From contig JAKSMF010000007.1 of the NCBI GenBank assembly GCA_024400775.1, positions 1 to 33,002 on the forward strand: a stretch of 33,002 nt of DNA, read 5' to 3'. The notes beneath the pieces are model-generated. The model was not told the DNA's origin and searched no databases. It worked only from the letters and a program-made list of their open reading frames with translations. The stretch is from Bacteroidales bacterium. GTDB lineage: Bacteria > Bacteroidota > Bacteroidia > Bacteroidales > WCHB1-69. A program made the position numbers and the translations under genes. Shown piece by piece: positions 8,023 to 14,629 of the stretch. How positions within the stretch are numbered: position 1 is the first letter of the stretch; each line of letters opens with the position of its first letter.

Positions 8023-8784
8023 TTAACGTTTTTTGAAAATCTTACGAATCAGCATGGAAGGGTAACCATAAACCAAAGCCATCAGGCAGAAAACGGTATT
8101 CAACAGACTGATTCTGAAAAAGTCGGCACGCGGACGGAAATGGCTGACACGTTCCTCCTTAGGCGGATAATAGACGTCAATCGGAATCGGCAGCAACTTG
8201 ACACCTTTCCAGGCGCAACGCACCAAGATTTCCAACTCTGTTTCGTAACGAGTTGTCATCCAACGCATTTCACCCATTTTTTGTAACGGATAAACGCGAA
8301 ATCCCGACTGCGTATCTGGCAGATGCCGGAAAGTCTGCACATAAAACCAGAAATTGGAAAAACGATTGGCGAAGGTGTTCTTTTTCGGCATATTATCAAC
8401 CGCCATTCCACGACTGCCAATTATCAAAGTATCAGGGGATTTGCGAATAAAATCAGCAAACTTTTCCAAATCGGTGGCGCGATGTTGACCGTCGGCATCC
8501 ATCGTCAGCACATAGTCGTAACCGAATGCCAACGCCTGCCGGAACGCCAGCTTCATCGCATAACCCTTCCCCCTGTTTTCCTTATATTGTATTTTAATCA
8601 CATCTTCACCCAACTGATTCAAAATCAGTGGAGTAGAATCTGTCGAACCATCATTTACAACCATAACCGTAGGACAGAATTTCTGCACATTCTCCACCAC
8701 GTCCGCCAAAGTTTTCTCATTGTTGTAAGTCGGAATCACAACACATAACTTCAAATCACGAAAAACGTTGGTGGTATTTGTCAT
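8023..8784 (-). CDS. Family 2 glycosyltransferase, DPM1/DPG-synthase-like (253 aa)
   Basis: This is a GT-A fold glycosyltransferase predicted to move a sugar from a nucleotide donor to a lipid or pathway product at the inner membrane face. The N-terminus carries VVIPTYNNEKTL (about 15-26) and VVNDGSTDST, and the metal-binding DxD region is MDADGQH near residue 116. A C-terminal hydrophobic segment (SLLNTVFCLMALVYGYPSML) probably anchors it to the membrane. The length is that of a single-domain GT2. It starts 6 nt after the hot-dog gene and ends 1 nt before the exporter, so it is translationally close to both. Aryl polyene clusters commonly include a GT2 with an acyltransferase; here the acyltransferase is fused to the exporter instead. 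Confidence 0.88.
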   Translation of the reverse strand: MTNTTNVFRDLKLCVVIPTYNNEKTLADVVENVQKFCPTVMVVNDGSTDSTPLILNQLGEDVIKIQYKENRGKGYAMKLAFRQALAFGYDYVLTMDADGQHRATDLEKFADFIRKSPDTLIIGSRGMAVDNMPKKNTFANRFSNFWFYVQTFRHLPDTQSGFRVYPLQKMGEMRWMTTRYETELEILVRCAWKGVKLLPIPIDVYYPPKEERVSHFRPRADFFRISLLNTVFCLMALVYGYPSMLIRKIFKKR

Positions 8785-8790
8785 CGGAAA

Positions 8791-9150
8791 TCAACTTACG
8801 GTAAAATTAATCTTAGCAAACTGGGTTTCATTGTGGGAAACCACGCATTTCACTTGAAAATCATTTTGTGCTTCAAGTAGTTGCCAATCCAGTTGAAATG
8901 TCACCACTGGATTTTCGAGCGGACGGATGACCTGCATGAATTTGGCATTTTTGAGCGAAGTGATCAGCAAATCGCGCTGCGCCACCAGCGACATCAACTC
9001 GCAGGCAATCTGCAAAATACAAACACCGGGAGTGATTGGGTCGCCTGGAAAATGGCCTGCAAATATCGGATGCTGAACATTCAGACGGACATCAAATCTG
9101 CCCGCTTCCACATCCTGATTTTCAATCGTAAAAAAATTATCCTTCAACAT
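8791..9150 (-). CDS. Hot-dog fold FabZ/ApeI-like dehydratase with altered active site (119 aa)
   Basis: This is a single hot-dog domain of the 3-hydroxyacyl-ACP dehydratase type. The signature HPIFAGHFPGDPITPGV (27-43) places the catalytic His at H33. In FabZ the partner Glu lies 14 residues later; here that position is Gln47 (ILQIAC). So the protein may be a weak dehydratase, use a neighbouring acidic residue (E51), or act as an acyl-ACP binding or thioesterase-like partner. The length is slightly short for FabZ (~140-150). It sits between the small transporter and the glycosyltransferase with 6-nt gaps. A role in the reductive/dehydrating cycle of the polyene-like product is inferred from context. 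Confidence 0.8.
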   Translation of the reverse strand: MLKDNFFTIENQDVEAGRFDVRLNVQHPIFAGHFPGDPITPGVCILQIACELMSLVAQRDLLITSLKNAKFMQVIRPLENPVVTFQLDWQLLEAQNDFQVKCVVSHNETQFAKINFTVS

Positions 9151-9156
9151 TTTAAC

Positions 9157-9510
9157 TTATTTTACGATAAAGAACACACCAATCATAACAATGATGACGC
9201 CAATCCAACGTGTATAGGGAACTGCTTCATGCAGAATGAAATAGGCCAACAAAATACCCAAAATGTAACTGATGGAAGTCAGCGGATAGACCAAGCTGAA
9301 GTCATGTTTTTTGAGCAATGTTATCCAAATGGCCAATGCCGCCAAACCGCACACTCCGGCCAAACTCAACTGCCAATTGAACAATAAATTCTTGAAAGAC
9401 GCAAAATTCCACTCGAATTTGCCAATTTTATCTACACCGATTTTCAAGAAAAACTGTGACAAAACCAACAGCACAGACTGCAGCAAAACCGTCAATATCA
9501 ACCTAATCAT
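9157..9510 (-). CDS. Small four-TM EamA/SMR-like membrane protein (117 aa)
   Basis: This is a half-size drug/metabolite-transporter protein with four hydrophobic helices: LTVLLQSVLLVLSQFFL, LSLAGVCGLAALAIWITLL, LTSISYILGILLAYFIL and WIGVIIVMIGVFFIV. The FSLVYPLTSISYILGILLAYFILHE block is characteristic of EamA/SMR/ArnE-like proteins, and such units usually work as dimers. Its start overlaps the stop of the upstream chain-length-factor-like gene by 4 nt, implying coupled translation. A role in flipping or exporting a lipid-linked intermediate is an inference from context; a small-molecule efflux role is the alternative. Confidence 0.8.
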   Translation of the reverse strand: MIRLILTVLLQSVLLVLSQFFLKIGVDKIGKFEWNFASFKNLLFNWQLSLAGVCGLAALAIWITLLKKHDFSLVYPLTSISYILGILLAYFILHEAVPYTRWIGVIIVMIGVFFIVK

Positions 9511-10568
9511 CGGGACAAAAGCGTTAGTGAGAAATCTGATTTCTGAAAATGATTCACTACCAAAATATTCTTCACCACATTAACTTCCCGCGGTGATTGG
9601 TAGAAAAGATGCGGCGGGATTTTTTGATCTTTTAACACGCATGCGGCAGTATAGATTCCGTAAGCCGAAGCGCAAAACGATTCGCCAAAAAGGTGCTTAT
9701 ACCATAAAACGTCGGCCTCCTGACAACATTGCTGCACAAAACGACGATAGACAGCGTCATTTTCCTGATCGCCACTCAAACCGCACATTACCGCATCAAC
9801 ATGATTATTTTGAGAAAGGTATTTTTGTACAAATTCGAAGTAAAAATCGCACATTTCCTGTAACGAAGCCACTGAATAAATCTCGGCGCCATCAATATGG
9901 CACAAAGTGTTTTCAGTGAATGAATTAGCCAACAATAGAGAGACCGCGCTACCACCAGAAACAGAACCGTTAATGCCAGATTTTTTCAAAGAATCCACAT
10001 CGGATTCCGCATCGGAACGCCAATATCCGAGTTTGCCAAGCATCTTAAAGTAGGCGGGCGTCATCTCGTCGTAACCGCCGACCAACGCGGTGGAAATTCT
10101 TCCCACCTGCAACTGCATGACGGCATCCAACAATGCGCTGTCGAACGAAGTGCCGCGATGCGAATAGGTGCTATTGTACCCATGACACTGCAGCTTGAGC
10201 GCAATCTGCGAACTGACGGTGTTGTGCGTACTCTGCATGAAAGGCGTCGGCGGGAGACACTCTTCGTCGTTGTCAATCACTGCGTTAAGGAATTTTTCGG
10301 TATTTTCTACACAGCCCAACCCCGTACCTGAAATGATGGCATCGGGCATTTCACAACCGCCTTTTTGGAGCGCATCAAGCGAAACGGCCACCGCACGTTT
10401 AAGCAGTCGTCCCATTCGGCGCGACTCGGCCGGCAAGATAAACCGCTTGAAATCAGGTTCCAACGGCGAATTGAATGCCACCGTCGGCAGAATCGGAGAC
10501 TTCATCCACTGTTCAGACAATGGCTCCTGCATTGAAATTTGTGATGCCGACTGAATGTAGATACTCAT
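9507..10568 (-). CDS. Chain-length-factor-like ketosynthase homologue lacking the catalytic Cys (353 aa)
   Basis: This beta-ketoacyl synthase-fold protein probably pairs with the adjacent active ketosynthase. Thiolase-fold features are visible (DAIISGTGLGCVENTEKF, SSQIALKL, TALVGGYDEM). The nucleophile region reads YSHRGTSFDSALL (135-147), and alignment with the neighbouring ketosynthase puts Gly139 where the Cys should be. The second His of the Cys-His-His triad is also not evident. Such Cys-less partners act as chain-length factors in type II systems, including aryl polyene KS-CLF pairs. At 353 residues it is shorter than a full KAS (~400). It begins 2 nt after the ketosynthase stop and overlaps the next gene by 4 nt, consistent with heterodimer production. 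Confidence 0.85.
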   Translation of the reverse strand: MSIYIQSASQISMQEPLSEQWMKSPILPTVAFNSPLEPDFKRFILPAESRRMGRLLKRAVAVSLDALQKGGCEMPDAIISGTGLGCVENTEKFLNAVIDNDEECLPPTPFMQSTHNTVSSQIALKLQCHGYNSTYSHRGTSFDSALLDAVMQLQVGRISTALVGGYDEMTPAYFKMLGKLGYWRSDAESDVDSLKKSGINGSVSGGSAVSLLLANSFTENTLCHIDGAEIYSVASLQEMCDFYFEFVQKYLSQNNHVDAVMCGLSGDQENDAVYRRFVQQCCQEADVLWYKHLFGESFCASAYGIYTAACVLKDQKIPPHLFYQSPREVNVVKNILVVNHFQKSDFSLTLLSR

Positions 10569-10570
10569 AA

Positions 10571-11770
10571 CTAACTGATTTTAGAGAAAATACATGAAGA
10601 GTCATTACCACCAAAACCGAAAGAATTAGAGAGAACGTGTGTTAACTGGACATTGGTTTTCACCTCAGTGACAGGCACAAAGTTCAGAGAATCAATCTTT
10701 TCGGTGAAGTTCAAATTAGCGGGCACGAAGTTGCGTGTCAGCGCCAAAATAGAGATGACGGTTTCCAGACCACCGGCGGCGCTGGTCGGATGTCCCGTGA
10801 ACGCTTTCGTAGATGAAACCATCGGCATGCGGTCGCCGAAAACGCGCATCATCGCATGACCTTCGCTTTCGTCATTATTGGGAGTTCCGGTTCCGTGAGC
10901 GTTAACATAGTCAATATCAGAAGGTTGTAGGCCAGCATCTTTCAATGCGGCAGTCATCGCCAGATAAGCGCCTTCGCCTTCCGGTGAAGATGCGGTTTGA
11001 TGAAACGCATCACAGCGGTTGGCATAACCCGAGAATCGGCACAACGCCGACACTTTGCGACGAGCGGCACTCTCGGCAGATTCCATCACCACGTATGCAG
11101 CGCCTTCGCCCAAATTCAGTCCCTGACGGTGTTTGTCAAACGGCTTACACGGTTGCGAATCCAGAATCATCAACGTGTTAAAACCATTGAGGTGAAATTT
11201 GCTGAGACACTCGGTACCGCCGGCGATGACTACATCGGCACGTCCGGTTCGGAGCAGATCCGCACCCAGAATCAGCGCGTTCGCCGCCGACGAGCAGGCC
11301 GTGGAAATCGTAGTCTGCATCGAAATATGCCCCGCAAAACCATTGGCAATCATATCGGTACACGCACCGCAGTCGTGCAGCGCGATATACTCGTTTTTAC
11401 TCTCGTTTTCCAGAAAATCGTGATAGAAACGCTCGCTTTTTTCCATGCCGCCGACCGTTGTACCAGACACGAAGGCGACACGAAGGTGGTCAGTATCAAC
11501 GAGGTGCGCCATTTCAGCGGCTTCAACCAAAGCCAACCGGCCCAACAGCGAGGTGCGGGTAATTGCGAAATCGGGCGTAATACCCAACATATCACGCAGT
11601 TGTTCATCGCTGTAAGGGACTTCCCCCACGGGCAAGTCAGCATGCCGCGACTGTAAAAAGCGCATACGACCAACCCCCGGCTGTGATTTCAACAGCCGTT
11701 CTGCCGTTGCCTCGACACCCCTTCCGAGCGCCGAAACAATCCCCATCCCAGTGATGACAATGTCCGTCAC
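10571..11770 (-). CDS. Beta-ketoacyl-ACP synthase, FabF-type, catalytically complete (399 aa)
   Basis: This enzyme performs decarboxylative Claisen condensation of an acyl chain with malonyl-ACP. The full Cys-His-His triad is visible: C159 in TISTACSSAANAL, H292 in NAHGTGTPNND and H327 in TKAFTGHPTSAAGG. The N-terminal ITGMGIVSALG and C-terminal NSFGFGGND are also canonical, and the length matches KAS II. It is preceded by the acyl carrier protein (2 nt gap) and followed by a Cys-less homologue (2 nt gap), an arrangement typical of KS-CLF heterodimers. It is clearly distinct from the other ketosynthase of the operon, so a specialised chain-building role is more likely than housekeeping fatty acid synthesis. 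Confidence 0.93.
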   Translation of the reverse strand: MTDIVITGMGIVSALGRGVEATAERLLKSQPGVGRMRFLQSRHADLPVGEVPYSDEQLRDMLGITPDFAITRTSLLGRLALVEAAEMAHLVDTDHLRVAFVSGTTVGGMEKSERFYHDFLENESKNEYIALHDCGACTDMIANGFAGHISMQTTISTACSSAANALILGADLLRTGRADVVIAGGTECLSKFHLNGFNTLMILDSQPCKPFDKHRQGLNLGEGAAYVVMESAESAARRKVSALCRFSGYANRCDAFHQTASSPEGEGAYLAMTAALKDAGLQPSDIDYVNAHGTGTPNNDESEGHAMMRVFGDRMPMVSSTKAFTGHPTSAAGGLETVISILALTRNFVPANLNFTEKIDSLNFVPVTEVKTNVQLTHVLSNSFGFGGNDSSCIFSKIS

Positions 11771-11772
11771 AA

Positions 11773-12030
11773 CTATTTCGTTCTGTGTTGCTGAATGTAT
11801 TCTGCCATTACGCGGACAGACTTGAAAATCTCCTTGCCTTCATTCGCGTTCTGCAGTTTAATACCATAATTTTTCTCCATCAACACAATCAGTTCAAGCG
11901 CATCAATAGAATCCAAACCCAGCCCTTCGCCAAACAGCGGTGCATTCTCGTCAATATCTGCCGGAGTCATATCTTCAAGGTTCAAAACTTCGATGATTTC
12001 GCGCTTTAATTCTTCAATCAGTTGTTCCAT
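11773..12030 (-). CDS. Acyl carrier protein (85 aa)
   Basis: This small acidic carrier is modified with 4'-phosphopantetheine on Ser41 in the motif GLDSIDALEL. The four-helix ACP layout is plain (LIEELKREIIEVLNLEDMTPADI, then DSIDALELIVLMEKNYGI, then a C-terminal helix). It serves as the tether for the operon's growing acyl chain. The gene sits directly before the KS-CLF pair. It has its own ~100-nt upstream gap containing a -7 box and a strong hairpin, so it may be transcribed or regulated separately from the genes before it. Confidence 0.95.
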   Translation of the reverse strand: MEQLIEELKREIIEVLNLEDMTPADIDENAPLFGEGLGLDSIDALELIVLMEKNYGIKLQNANEGKEIFKSVRVMAEYIQQHRTK

Positions 12031-12057
12031 AAATATTTGTAATACAATAAGATAAAA

Positions 12058-12082
12058 GGCTTTTTACAATTTATAAAAAGCC
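12058..12082 (-). promoter_or_regulatory. Leader hairpin upstream of the acyl carrier protein gene
   Basis: GGCTTTTTA (12058-12066) and TAAAAAGCC (12074-12082) form a perfect 9-bp stem with a 7-nt loop. On the minus strand it is followed by TTTTATCTTATT. It lies between the -7 box at 12098-12105 and the ACP start at 12030, so it is either at the 5' end of the ACP transcript or a terminator/attenuator for readthrough from the upstream genes. Confidence 0.6.
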
Positions 12083-12097
12083 ATAATAATTAACTTG

Positions 12098-12105
12098 CAA
12101 AAGTA
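12098..12105 (-). promoter_or_regulatory. Putative -7 box for the ACP-to-exporter genes
   Basis: Minus-strand TACTTTTG matches TAnnTTTG, 67 nt upstream of the ACP start codon. No clear TTTG -33 element is visible. Confidence 0.4.
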
Positions 12106-12130
12106 AGCATTTTTTTTGAAAAAACCGTAA

Positions 12131-12415
12131 CTAATTGAACGGGAAAAACAATATGGTAAAAATCGACAATATCGTCAGCAAAATCCCGTTCGCCATTCCG
12201 GCAATGGAACAGATTTTTCCAGCACGCAAAAGTCCGACACAGGAGTAGCGCTCGGGCTCCTTAGCGTAGCTTTTCATTCCACGTACCGAATATGTCATTC
12301 CAAACACCCCGAAAACAATACCAAGAACGCTTATCAACGGAATAACCGAGAAAACGGCGCTCAAGCCACCCCAAACCATGGCGGCAACCGCATGCGGCGC
12401 TATAGTTCTTTCCAT
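12131..12415 (-). CDS. Small two-TM protein, DUF4190/CD225(dispanin)-like, copy 2 (94 aa)
   Basis: I chose the ATG at 12415 (MERTIAPHAVAAMVWGG) over an upstream one at 12451. It aligns with the start of the paralogue next door (MSRTTAPYAISAMVWGG), and the longer form would overlap that gene. Two hydrophobic helices (LSAVFSVIPLISVLGIVFGVFGM and ICSIAGMANGILLTILSIFTILFF) flank a basic cytoplasmic loop with a KEPERYSCVGLLRAGK segment. This layout recalls DUF4190 or CD225/dispanin proteins. Function is unknown. It is the second of a tandem pair separated by 1 nt and lies inside the biosynthetic operon, between the ketosynthase pair and the ACP. Confidence 0.7.
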   Translation of the reverse strand: MERTIAPHAVAAMVWGGLSAVFSVIPLISVLGIVFGVFGMTYSVRGMKSYAKEPERYSCVGLLRAGKICSIAGMANGILLTILSIFTILFFPFN

Positions 12416-12416
12416 T

Positions 12417-12716
12417 TTAATATCCAATGTAGCCTGTTGATATCCAAACAATTAAAAGAAAACCCCAAATTACCGCACCGATAATCCCGACAATTAATCC
12501 AATAATTGAACAGATTTGTGCAGCACGATACAAACCGGCACTTGCATATATTTCCGGATTTTGCATATATAAGTTTTTTCCACGACGTATTTTGTACAAA
12601 CCAATCGCACTAAAAATAATGCCCAGAAAATTGGCAAAAGGCATAATTGCGAACGTCAATCCCAATCCGCCCCAAACCATGGCGGAAATAGCATAAGGTG
12701 CTGTTGTTCTACTCAT
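12417..12716 (-). CDS. Small two-TM protein, DUF4190/CD225(dispanin)-like, copy 1 (99 aa)
   Basis: This paralogue of the following gene shares the N-terminal APYAISAMVWGGLG motif, the loop NPEIYASAGLYRAAQICSI, and the positions of both TM helices. The second helix is Trp-rich (GAVIWGFLLIVWISTGY). The shared loop pattern, with a Tyr followed by small residues and then R/K-A-x-x-I-C-S-I, suggests a common fold and a recent tandem duplication. A membrane-adaptor role for the pathway enzymes is possible, but nothing in the sequence proves it. A -7 box is found 22 nt upstream, so the pair may have its own promoter in addition to readthrough from the ketosynthases. Confidence 0.7.
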   Translation of the reverse strand: MSRTTAPYAISAMVWGGLGLTFAIMPFANFLGIIFSAIGLYKIRRGKNLYMQNPEIYASAGLYRAAQICSIIGLIVGIIGAVIWGFLLIVWISTGYIGY

Positions 12717-12738
12717 AACTATAAATTTTGTTTGGTGG

Positions 12739-12746
12739 CAAAATTA
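12739..12746 (-). promoter_or_regulatory. Putative -7 box for the two-TM gene pair
   Basis: Minus-strand TAATTTTG matches TAnnTTTG in the short gap after the 211-residue ketosynthase-like gene, 22 nt from the start codon. Confidence 0.4.
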
Positions 12747-12762
12747 CAAAAAAATACAAATA

Positions 12763-13398
12763 TTACCGCTGTTTGGCGTAAACATTTGACAATTCATGCG
12801 AGGTCATCGCTTCAGAATTCGTGCTTTTTTTACTGACAACCAACATCAACACATCGCAATGTGCGGAATCATAATCCACCCAACCCGCCAAGGCGTATTC
12901 GGCAGACGTGAACAAAAAAAGGTCGGAAACCGCATTTATGAACGCATTTGCATCAAATTTCTGCGCCACATAACATGAACTTTCGCCCTGAATTTTGTGA
13001 CGAATGGCGATTTCACCCGTTACAATGTTCGCCAGCGTATAGACAAACACCGACGGGCTCGGGAAGTAATTGTCGTCGTGCTGGATGGTCTCCTGATAGG
13101 AACGGTCGTCGTCCAACGAACCAGCGGAATTAGCACAAATTACCGCCCAATTTTTCTTAATGTCATCATTTTGAAAGCCCGACTTCCGCATGGCCGCCTC
13201 CGCACACAACGTTCCCACCTTACACAAACGATCCATCTTGAAAAACTTGGGATAATCCATTCCGATGTTTTTATAAATGGATGATATCCACTGTTTTGTA
13301 TCATCGTAGGTGTTTTCCAAAACCACATTCCCATCCACAATCAAACAACGGTCGGTCAACCTCACATACGACAAAACATACAGTTTTTTCTCTTCCAT
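12763..13398 (-). CDS. Half-length ketosynthase-like protein (211 aa)
   Basis: This looks like only the N-terminal half of a thiolase-fold ketosynthase. KVGTLCAEAAMRKSGFQNDDI followed by WAVICANSAGSLDDD matches the start of KAS domains. SVFVYTLANIVTGEIAIRHKIQGESSCYVAQ matches the segment leading to the nucleophile, but the nucleophile position itself is not Cys (C142 lies about five residues too early). The C-terminal half with both catalytic His residues is absent. The stop is a clean TAA and the gene lies 5 nt after a complete ketosynthase, so it is probably a real subunit (a partner, or a fold remnant that still dimerises) rather than a sequencing error. Function is unknown. Confidence 0.75.
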   Translation of the reverse strand: MEEKKLYVLSYVRLTDRCLIVDGNVVLENTYDDTKQWISSIYKNIGMDYPKFFKMDRLCKVGTLCAEAAMRKSGFQNDDIKKNWAVICANSAGSLDDDRSYQETIQHDDNYFPSPSVFVYTLANIVTGEIAIRHKIQGESSCYVAQKFDANAFINAVSDLFLFTSAEYALAGWVDYDSAHCDVLMLVVSKKSTNSEAMTSHELSNVYAKQR

Positions 13399-13403
13399 AG
13401 GAC

Positions 13404-14588
13404 CTATTTTTCAGACTTAATATTTCTTAAAAAGAATTCATCGTTCTTGGCGAACAGCAAAGCGGCATTGCTTCCCCCGAAGCCAGAAATCAGCTTCACG
13501 AAACAGGGTTTATCGGAACGTGAAAGTTTCTGACACACAGCAATTTCCTCCACGGTTCCGGGTGTTTGGAACCCGCGGGTGGGCAAAATGGTGCCTTGCA
13601 AAAGTTCGCGAGAGGAAATAATCGTTTCCAACACACCTGCCGCACCTAGCGTGTGTCCGAAGTAACCTTTCAGACTGTTGACAGGCACATCAGCAAGCCC
13701 CAAACGAGCCAACGCCACCGATTCCATATCGTCGTTGTAACGTGTTGCCGTACCGTGAGCATTTACGAAAGCAACATCCTGTAAAACAGTATTTTCCAAA
13801 TGGCTTACGGCCTGCGTGAATGCGCTAACCAGCCCTTCGGCCGTACGCGACGGAGCCGAAATATGGTTGGCATCGTTGCACAACGCACCGCCCAACATGC
13901 AGACATCGGATTTGGGTTCGCCATCTTCGCATCGTGCCAAAACGACGGTGGCCGCCGCCTCCCCGAGGTTGAGGCCGCAACGGTCAGCGTCAAACGGCTG
14001 GCATTCGGCGGGGGACAAGGCCTTAAATGACTGAAAACCAGAAATTACGAACTTTGAAAGTACATCAGCACCAATCACGACGGCATAGCGGTAACGATGT
14101 GTTTCCAGCAAGCGCTGCGCAACAACCTGTGCGGCACAACCAGAAATACAGGCATTGCTGACCACTACCGGTTCGTTCTGATTTCCAAAGAATTGCGCAA
14201 TCAACTGCGCAGAACGCCACAAATAGGGACGTTCTGCCTCAAAACCGCGCAAATCCTGCAATAATTCCACATTCCCTTTTGTGGTTGATAAAACAAAAAG
14301 CACATCTTCGGAAGCAGCATCTATACCTGAGCGATGGATGGCATCCGCCGCTGAAAGAATGGCGATTTGTTCAACTTTTGTATATCTATCTTCCTTATTG
14401 TCAGATAATTGAGAAAAGTAAGACTCTATTTTTTCATTAGCTATAAGAGAAGCACAAAAAGCTTCTGGCAAATGAAAACCTTGTGAATAGCGGTGCAATC
14501 CACTCCGACCTGACAAAAGGCTCTGCCAGTTTTCTTCCGTTGTAAATCCCAACGGAGATACAATATTATCAGCGATAATGCCTACCAC
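13404..14588 (-). CDS. Beta-ketoacyl-ACP synthase, catalytically complete (394 aa)
   Basis: This is a second condensing enzyme of the operon with a full triad: C147 in VVVSNACISGCAAQ, H278 in NAHGTATRYND and H312 in LKGYFGHTLGAAG. The C-terminal SGFGGSNAALLF is typical. The proposed start is the GTG at 14588, giving VGIIADNIVSPLG at the N-terminus where family members begin. There is no ATG in a suitable position, and no strong ribosome-binding sequence is visible. It opens the operon, 41 nt after asd on the same strand, and is followed 5 nt later by the half-length homologue. In aryl polyene loci a second KS is thought to handle a distinct condensation step; that role here is inference. Confidence 0.9.
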   Translation of the reverse strand: MVGIIADNIVSPLGFTTEENWQSLLSGRSGLHRYSQGFHLPEAFCASLIANEKIESYFSQLSDNKEDRYTKVEQIAILSAADAIHRSGIDAASEDVLFVLSTTKGNVELLQDLRGFEAERPYLWRSAQLIAQFFGNQNEPVVVSNACISGCAAQVVAQRLLETHRYRYAVVIGADVLSKFVISGFQSFKALSPAECQPFDADRCGLNLGEAAATVVLARCEDGEPKSDVCMLGGALCNDANHISAPSRTAEGLVSAFTQAVSHLENTVLQDVAFVNAHGTATRYNDDMESVALARLGLADVPVNSLKGYFGHTLGAAGVLETIISSRELLQGTILPTRGFQTPGTVEEIAVCQKLSRSDKPCFVKLISGFGGSNAALLFAKNDEFFLRNIKSEK

Positions 14589-14608
14589 AATGCCGTATTT
14601 GAATTGCT

Positions 14609-14616
14609 CAAAGATA
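14609..14616 (-). promoter_or_regulatory. Putative -7 box at the head of the biosynthetic operon
   Basis: Minus-strand TATCTTTG matches TAnnTTTG in the 41-nt gap between asd and the first ketosynthase, 20 nt upstream of the GTG start. Readthrough from asd is also possible because no terminator separates them. Confidence 0.4.
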
Positions 14617-14629
14617 AAATATTGGAGAA

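Noticed and set aside
10997-11656. 219-codon open frame on the plus strand
   Set aside because: Antisense to the complete ketosynthase; no recognisable domain.
12416-12451. Upstream start for the second two-TM gene
   Set aside because: It would overlap its paralogue; the paralogue's own start aligns with the ATG at 12415.
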